Below are positions 5,019 to 8,876 of a stretch of DNA of 8,876 bases, piece by piece. Each line of letters begins with the position of its first letter. The first letter of the stretch is position 1. The position numbers and the translations under genes are program-made. The DNA comes from Pyrodictiaceae archaeon (GTDB taxonomy: Archaea; Thermoproteota; Thermoprotei_A; Sulfolobales; Pyrodictiaceae), in contig JALSNP010000069.1 in NCBI GenBank assembly GCA_026986935.1, forward strand, positions 1 to 8,876. The letters run 5' to 3'. A model generated the notes under the pieces. The model had not been told where the DNA came from. It made no database searches and was given only the letters and a program-made list of their open reading frames with translations.

Positions 5019-7838
5019 ATGGGAAAGGGTAATGTTTTTTCTCTCCTTGATCCAAGGCTCCAAAGGGTAATAAAACAGCATGGCTATAGTGAGCCCACGC
5101 TGGTCCAAGAACTGGCTATTCCTCTTATTCTTAACGACTATAGTGTATTAATAACCGCTCCTACGGGGAGCGGGAAAACTGAGGCCGCTCTATTCCCTGT
5201 TATGTCTAAGATTATTGGCAATAGGTTAGCTGGTATACGTGCACTATATATTACTCCTCTTAAAAGCCTTAATCGTGATGTTTTTAATAGAATGGCCCGG
5301 ATAGCAAGTGATGTTGGTCTAAGCCTGAGCGTTAGGCATGGAGATAGTAGCAGTGCGGAAAAGAAGACATTCCTTAAGAAGCCTCCATCAATCGCTATAA
5401 TGACTCCTGAGACCTTTTACCTTCTTCTATCATCGGCTCCTTTTAGGAGGGCGTTAAGGTACTTAGAGTACGTAATTATAGATGAAGTTCATGAGCTTAT
5501 TTCAAGTAAGAGAGGTGTAGAGCTCTCATTAGCCGTTGAGCGTGTGGATGCGTTTTACTCGAAGAAAAAGGTGAAGATTATTGCTCTTTCAGCTACTCTG
5601 AGTAAGCCTTCTCTTATAGCTCAGCTGATTATGGGTCATCGCGTTTATAGAGTCGTAGATGCTGGGCAGGTTGTTAAACGTTATAGCATAGATGTGGATT
5701 TGTTTTGTAATGATGAGTGCGTCAACAGCTCTAGCCATGAGTTAAACGATTTGCGTACAAATTACATTGTTGACATTATTAGCAGGGTACGTGGTAATGT
5801 ACTATTGTTCACTAATACGCGTGATACAGCTGAAGTCCTTGGGGCAGCGCTGCGCCAAAAAATGGGGGACTTGGTGCGTGTGCATCATGGTAGTCTAAGT
5901 AGAGAGGAGCGTGTCGAGAGCGAGCAGTATTTTAGAGAGGGTAAAGCCCGGCTCCTTATCGCTACATCGAGCCTTGAGCTAGGCATAGACATAGGAAGAA
6001 TAGATCTTGTTATACAGTATATGTCTCCTCGTCAAGCTCTAAAGCTTGTTCAACGCGTTGGTAGAGCTTCTCACAGATATGATTTGACTTCTAGGGGGAT
6101 CATATTAGCGGCTGCTAATGTTTTTGACATAATGGAGTCAGCTGTTATCGCTGCGCGTGCTATGAGGGGGGATCTAGAGAGTCCCTACGTGCATGCTCAC
6201 GCACTGGATGCATTAATTCACCAAATTACTGGCATGGTTATAGAAAAGGGTTCTCTTAGCTTACTTGAGGCATATAACGTGATTACACGTAGTAGGTTTT
6301 ACGAGAACCTTGATTTCGATGAATTCATTCAGGCACTCCAGATAGCTGATGCGGTAGGTGTAATACGCCTAAGGGATAACTTATTGAAGCTCGGGCCTCG
6401 TAGTAAGAGCTACTATTTCTCAACCACGATGATTACGGAGACGCATCAATACGATGTTATCGACATAGTGAGTGGTAAGAAAATCGGAGTCTTAGATGAG
6501 GAATTCGTTGCAACTCTTAATAAAGGTGATGTCTTTGTGCTTGCGGGGCGTGTATGGGAAGTAGTGGATATAGCTGAGGACCGGGTAAAGGTGGTTATTA
6601 AGAGGGATTTTGAAAAGCTTATGCCCCCGGCTTGGGAGGGTGAGCTCATACCTGTAGAATATGGTGTAGCGCGTGAAGTTGGGAGCATATTTAGGCGGTA
6701 TGTTAAAGAGGGTGAATCTGTATTAGAGAAGTATCCTCTATCAGATCGTGCAAGAAGATTTGTTGAAACTAAGCTTAATCGTTATCTAGAAAGAGTAGGT
6801 GTGCTTCCAAGTGACCGCGTATGTGTCGTAGAGCATTATGGAGATATATTCATAATATACAGTTTCCTGGGATCAAGGGGTAATAAGGCTCTTGAGTACT
6901 TGCTCTCCTCGTATATAGCTGAGACCGAGGGGTATAATCCTTCAGTATCTAGTACACCTTATGTTGTTGCGGTCCGTCTTCCCTCCCGCCGCCCAGTATC
7001 CTATATAAGAAATATAATCCATGGAGTCATGAATCTAGGGGGCGATGAAGTAGTTGAGCTTGTGAAGAAGGCGATAAGGAGAAGCAAGACGTTTGAGTGG
7101 GTATTGTATAAGGTGGGTGTTCGTAGTGGCGTAATACCGAGTGAGCAGAGAGACTTATCGTTAGTGAAAAGGGTGTTACGAAGAATAGCTGATACCGTAC
7201 TCGGGGAAGAGGCTCTAAGAGAGATACTGGTGAGGAAAATTGATCTAAAGGCTCTCTTAACTTTTATCAATGATCTAAAAAGCGGAAGACGTGAGCTTAT
7301 GTTAATAGAGCTGAGAGAGGCATCAGCAATTACTGAGGATGCGACCTCGGAGGCTAGGTTCAGCGATAAGATAGTTACTAAGCAGATACCTTCAACAATC
7401 CTAGCTGAAGCCGTTAAGCGGCGGCTATCCAGGAAAGAGGTCTATCTTGTCTGTATGATGTGTGGCTCCCTGGTCAAAACAACTATCTCGGAAATAGATG
7501 ACAAGCCGCGATGCCCGCGGTGCGGTTCTGGGCTAATAGCACCGTTTACTAACATAGATGAGGCTAGGAGAATAGCTGTATTGGTAAGGAAGAGAAAAAC
7601 AAGATCTAGTCTCTCAAGGCAAGAAACAAGGTTGTTGAGAAGCGCCTATGAACGAGCCAATATAGTGATAGATTATGGTAGGAAGGGTATAGAGGCACTC
7701 TCATGGCTAGGTGTTGGCCCCTCTACGGCGAGGAAGGTGCTAAGGAAACTAGTTCTAAGCGAGGAGGCATTCTATAAAGCTCTTATCGAGGCTGAAATAC
7801 AGTTTCATAAGTATAAGCACAAGCTTTCGCGAAAATGA
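5019..7838 (+). CDS. Lhr-type superfamily 2 DEAD/H helicase with zinc ribbon
   Basis: A 939-residue helicase with all the SF2 motifs: APTGSGKT (47-54), YITPLKSLNRDV (Ia), IMTPETF (Ib), DEVH (155-158), SAT (191-193), LLFTNTRDTAE (IV), the ATSSLELGIDIG segment (V) and QRVGRASHR (345-353). After the two RecA-like domains come a winged-helix and further Lhr-type regions. C812-x2-C815 and C832-x2-C835 form a zinc ribbon, and LGVGPSTARKVL (897-908) looks like a helix-hairpin-helix DNA-binding turn. Lhr helicases translocate 3' to 5' on single-stranded DNA and act in repair and recombination. I do not assign the archaeal Lhr subfamily. GAGGTG at 5005-5010 fixes the ATG start. It starts 33 bases from cedB in the opposite direction, and cedA1 follows after 65 bases on the same strand, so it may share a transcript with the import genes. 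Confidence 0.92.
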   Translation: MGKGNVFSLLDPRLQRVIKQHGYSEPTLVQELAIPLILNDYSVLITAPTGSGKTEAALFPVMSKIIGNRLAGIRALYITPLKSLNRDVFNRMARIASDVGLSLSVRHGDSSSAEKKTFLKKPPSIAIMTPETFYLLLSSAPFRRALRYLEYVIIDEVHELISSKRGVELSLAVERVDAFYSKKKVKIIALSATLSKPSLIAQLIMGHRVYRVVDAGQVVKRYSIDVDLFCNDECVNSSSHELNDLRTNYIVDIISRVRGNVLLFTNTRDTAEVLGAALRQKMGDLVRVHHGSLSREERVESEQYFREGKARLLIATSSLELGIDIGRIDLVIQYMSPRQALKLVQRVGRASHRYDLTSRGIILAAANVFDIMESAVIAARAMRGDLESPYVHAHALDALIHQITGMVIEKGSLSLLEAYNVITRSRFYENLDFDEFIQALQIADAVGVIRLRDNLLKLGPRSKSYYFSTTMITETHQYDVIDIVSGKKIGVLDEEFVATLNKGDVFVLAGRVWEVVDIAEDRVKVVIKRDFEKLMPPAWEGELIPVEYGVAREVGSIFRRYVKEGESVLEKYPLSDRARRFVETKLNRYLERVGVLPSDRVCVVEHYGDIFIIYSFLGSRGNKALEYLLSSYIAETEGYNPSVSSTPYVVAVRLPSRRPVSYIRNIIHGVMNLGGDEVVELVKKAIRRSKTFEWVLYKVGVRSGVIPSEQRDLSLVKRVLRRIADTVLGEEALREILVRKIDLKALLTFINDLKSGRRELMLIELREASAITEDATSEARFSDKIVTKQIPSTILAEAVKRRLSRKEVYLVCMMCGSLVKTTISEIDDKPRCPRCGSGLIAPFTNIDEARRIAVLVRKRKTRSSLSRQETRLLRSAYERANIVIDYGRKGIEALSWLGVGPSTARKVLRKLVLSEEAFYKALIEAEIQFHKYKHKLSRK
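7811..7817 (+). promoter_or_regulatory. Weak TATA-like element before cedA1
   Basis: GTATAAG lies inside the last codons of the helicase, about 90 bases before the cedA1 ATG. If used, the leader would be about 65 bases. The alternative is read-through from the helicase gene. Support is weak. Confidence 0.2.
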
Positions 7839-7903
7839 AAAACGAGGTATGATCACTTAGGTGTTAGTTTCGCCTAGCTCCTCCCCAGATGCGGAGTACG
7901 TAG

Positions 7904-8206
7904 ATGAATAGCTACGGGATAAGAGTGGCGGACCTAGTTAGCTTTATATCAAATCTAACAACGAAAATCGTGACCACGGCATGGGGGTTATTTCTCTTAA
8001 CATGGAGCATAGGGTGGTTGCTCAAGGGCTCTCCGATCCCATTTATGCGCGTTAAAAGAGCTGGACAGGATTTAGTAGAGGATGCTGTCTGGGCTGCCTT
8101 TTGGCTAGCACTAGGCTCATCCATATTCGCTCTAATATCATATATTGTGAACATGATTGTTGGCACACCCAGTATTAATATAACACCGGCAAACCCTGGC
8201 GGGTGA
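7904..8206 (+). CDS. cedA1: Two-helix membrane protein, probable CedA1 pilin
   Basis: A 100-residue protein with two long hydrophobic helices (about 9-42 and 58-86) joined by a short basic loop containing SPIPFMRVKRAG, with a polar Pro/Asn/Gly tail. There is no conventional signal peptide. The layout matches CedA1, the small Ced protein that forms conjugation-type pili in crenarchaea and is comparable to bacterial VirB2/TrbC-type pilins. The ATG is fixed by a TAG in the codon immediately before it and by GGAG seven bases upstream. That GGAG (7893-7896) can pair with CTCC (7881-7884), which might dampen translation. The cedA-like gene starts nine bases after the stop, and its ribosome binding site overlaps the cedA1 stop, so the two are surely co-translated. 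Identification rests on architecture, gene order and nearness to cedB, not on a database match. Confidence 0.75.
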   Translation: MNSYGIRVADLVSFISNLTTKIVTTAWGLFLLTWSIGWLLKGSPIPFMRVKRAGQDLVEDAVWAAFWLALGSSIFALISYIVNMIVGTPSINITPANPGG

Positions 8207-8215
8207 TAACCGGTT

Positions 8216-8876
8216 ATGGTCAGCCTAAGTCCTGCAGCCCTACTACTACTAGCTGCACAGATATCAGTTCTCACGTACCATATAGGCGTATTGATATATA
8301 TGATGCCAATACCGGTTCGAGGGCTTAAGAAATGGGCTCCGATATTGATACAGGATAGTATATGGGCAGTGATATTGGTGCTTATCTTCTCATCTCTCTT
8401 ATACTTATCGAATATAATTGCTTCTTGGAGTGGTTATGATCTTCACGATGTATTACTGTATGCGAAGACGCGCATAAGTGCTATATTAACAGCTCAGTTT
8501 ATGATGAAGCTATTCCTAATGATGTCATCTATTCTTACCTCGGCTTTCAGTAAAGTCCTATCATTTTTTATGATACCACTAACTCTTAACTTTTATGCAC
8601 TAATATATTCATTATCAATAATAGTGATAATCGTAAGTATAATGATGAGCGCGAAAGCTAGCTTAGCCGCCCTTGGCATAGCTCTAATGTCAATACCTTT
8701 TAGACTAGGCCGCAATGCTGGAGCGTCAATACTTGCTTTCAGCCTTGTAGCTAATGCTATGCTTCCTTATCTTCCCCTATGGGTGAGCTTCTTCTATCAA
8801 AACCTAATCCAAGGATACTCCTCCTCATTAGACCTTAGTAGAATAGCCACTTACAATAGTTATAGCATATGGGGAA
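8216..8876 (+). CDS. cedA: Polytopic membrane protein, probable CedA (5' part)
   Basis: The frame is open from the ATG at 8216 to the window edge (220 complete codons, no stop), so the C-terminus is missing. Hydrophobic segments lie near residues 6-29, 43-70, 88-110, 115-143, 147-161 and 168-193, giving about six membrane helices. A conserved-looking cytoplasmic motif, IPFRLGRNAG (160-169), sits before the last one. CedA is the polytopic channel component of the Ced DNA importer, related to VirB6/TrbL proteins; in Sulfolobus it also has six or so helices and follows cedA1. The start is supported by GGTGAT at 8202-8207, eight bases upstream and overlapping the cedA1 stop. Residues 13-68 align without gaps to CedA1. 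The small cedA2 gene, if the Sulfolobus order holds, would lie beyond the window. Confidence 0.75.
   Translation, partial: MVSLSPAALLLLAAQISVLTYHIGVLIYMMPIPVRGLKKWAPILIQDSIWAVILVLIFSSLLYLSNIIASWSGYDLHDVLLYAKTRISAILTAQFMMKLFLMMSSILTSAFSKVLSFFMIPLTLNFYALIYSLSIIVIIVSIMMSAKASLAALGIALMSIPFRLGRNAGASILAFSLVANAMLPYLPLWVSFFYQNLIQGYSSSLDLSRIATYNSYSIWG

Noticed and set aside
7912..8274. Minus-strand 120-codon frame opposite cedA1.
   Set aside because: It covers cedA1 and the start of cedA, whose starts, coupling and membrane topology are coherent. The antisense product has no features.
1..8876. CRISPR arrays, insertion sequences, tRNA or rRNA genes.
   Set aside because: I saw no regularly spaced repeats, transposase motifs, terminal inverted repeats, tRNA arms or rRNA landmarks on either strand.

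Overview
The window reads as a chromosomal segment of a hyperthermophilic crenarchaeon (Thermoproteota), most likely Desulfurococcales or a close relative. Evidence: an archaeal PCNA with a TTG start, several TTG starts preceded by GAGGTG- or GGAG-type ribosome binding sites, TATA-type promoters, a protein matching the Rpo13 RNA polymerase subunit (known only from Sulfolobales and Desulfurococcales), and Ced-type DNA-import genes. I cannot name the genus from sequence alone.

Layout. Bases 1-120 are the 3' end of an unidentified plus-strand gene. A DUF72-family TIM-barrel protein follows (216-1034), then about 170 bases without a gene that are GC-rich and hold two good hairpins, then PCNA (1203-1964, plus). 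Overlapping the PCNA stop tail to tail is a small cysteine-rich, probably zinc-binding protein on the minus strand (1961-2212). Between its promoter and the next gene lies a second GC-rich, strongly structured stretch (about 2298-2411) that is a candidate non-coding RNA. A conserved-looking hypothetical protein (2458-2841, plus) converges on Rpo13 (2863-3117, minus), which lies downstream of a membrane-anchored HerA/VirB4-type ATPase (3198-4985, minus) that I call CedB. Starting 33 bases away in the opposite direction is a 939-residue Lhr-type helicase (5019-7838, plus), followed on the same strand by a two-helix membrane protein (7904-8206, CedA1-like pilin) and the first 220 residues of a polytopic membrane protein (8216 to window end, CedA-like).

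How it fits together. The second half encodes the recognisable core of the crenarchaeal Ced DNA-import system: the motor ATPase CedB, the pilin-like CedA1 and the membrane channel protein CedA. The system is related to bacterial type IV conjugation machines and in Sulfolobales takes up DNA for recombinational repair. Here it is interleaved with an Lhr helicase and sits a few kilobases from the sliding clamp, so the whole segment looks like a DNA maintenance neighbourhood. The least expected observation is that the N-terminal hairpin of CedA aligns without gaps to CedA1, suggesting the channel protein and the pilin share an ancestral two-helix module. The two structured intergenic stretches are the best places to look for undescribed RNAs.
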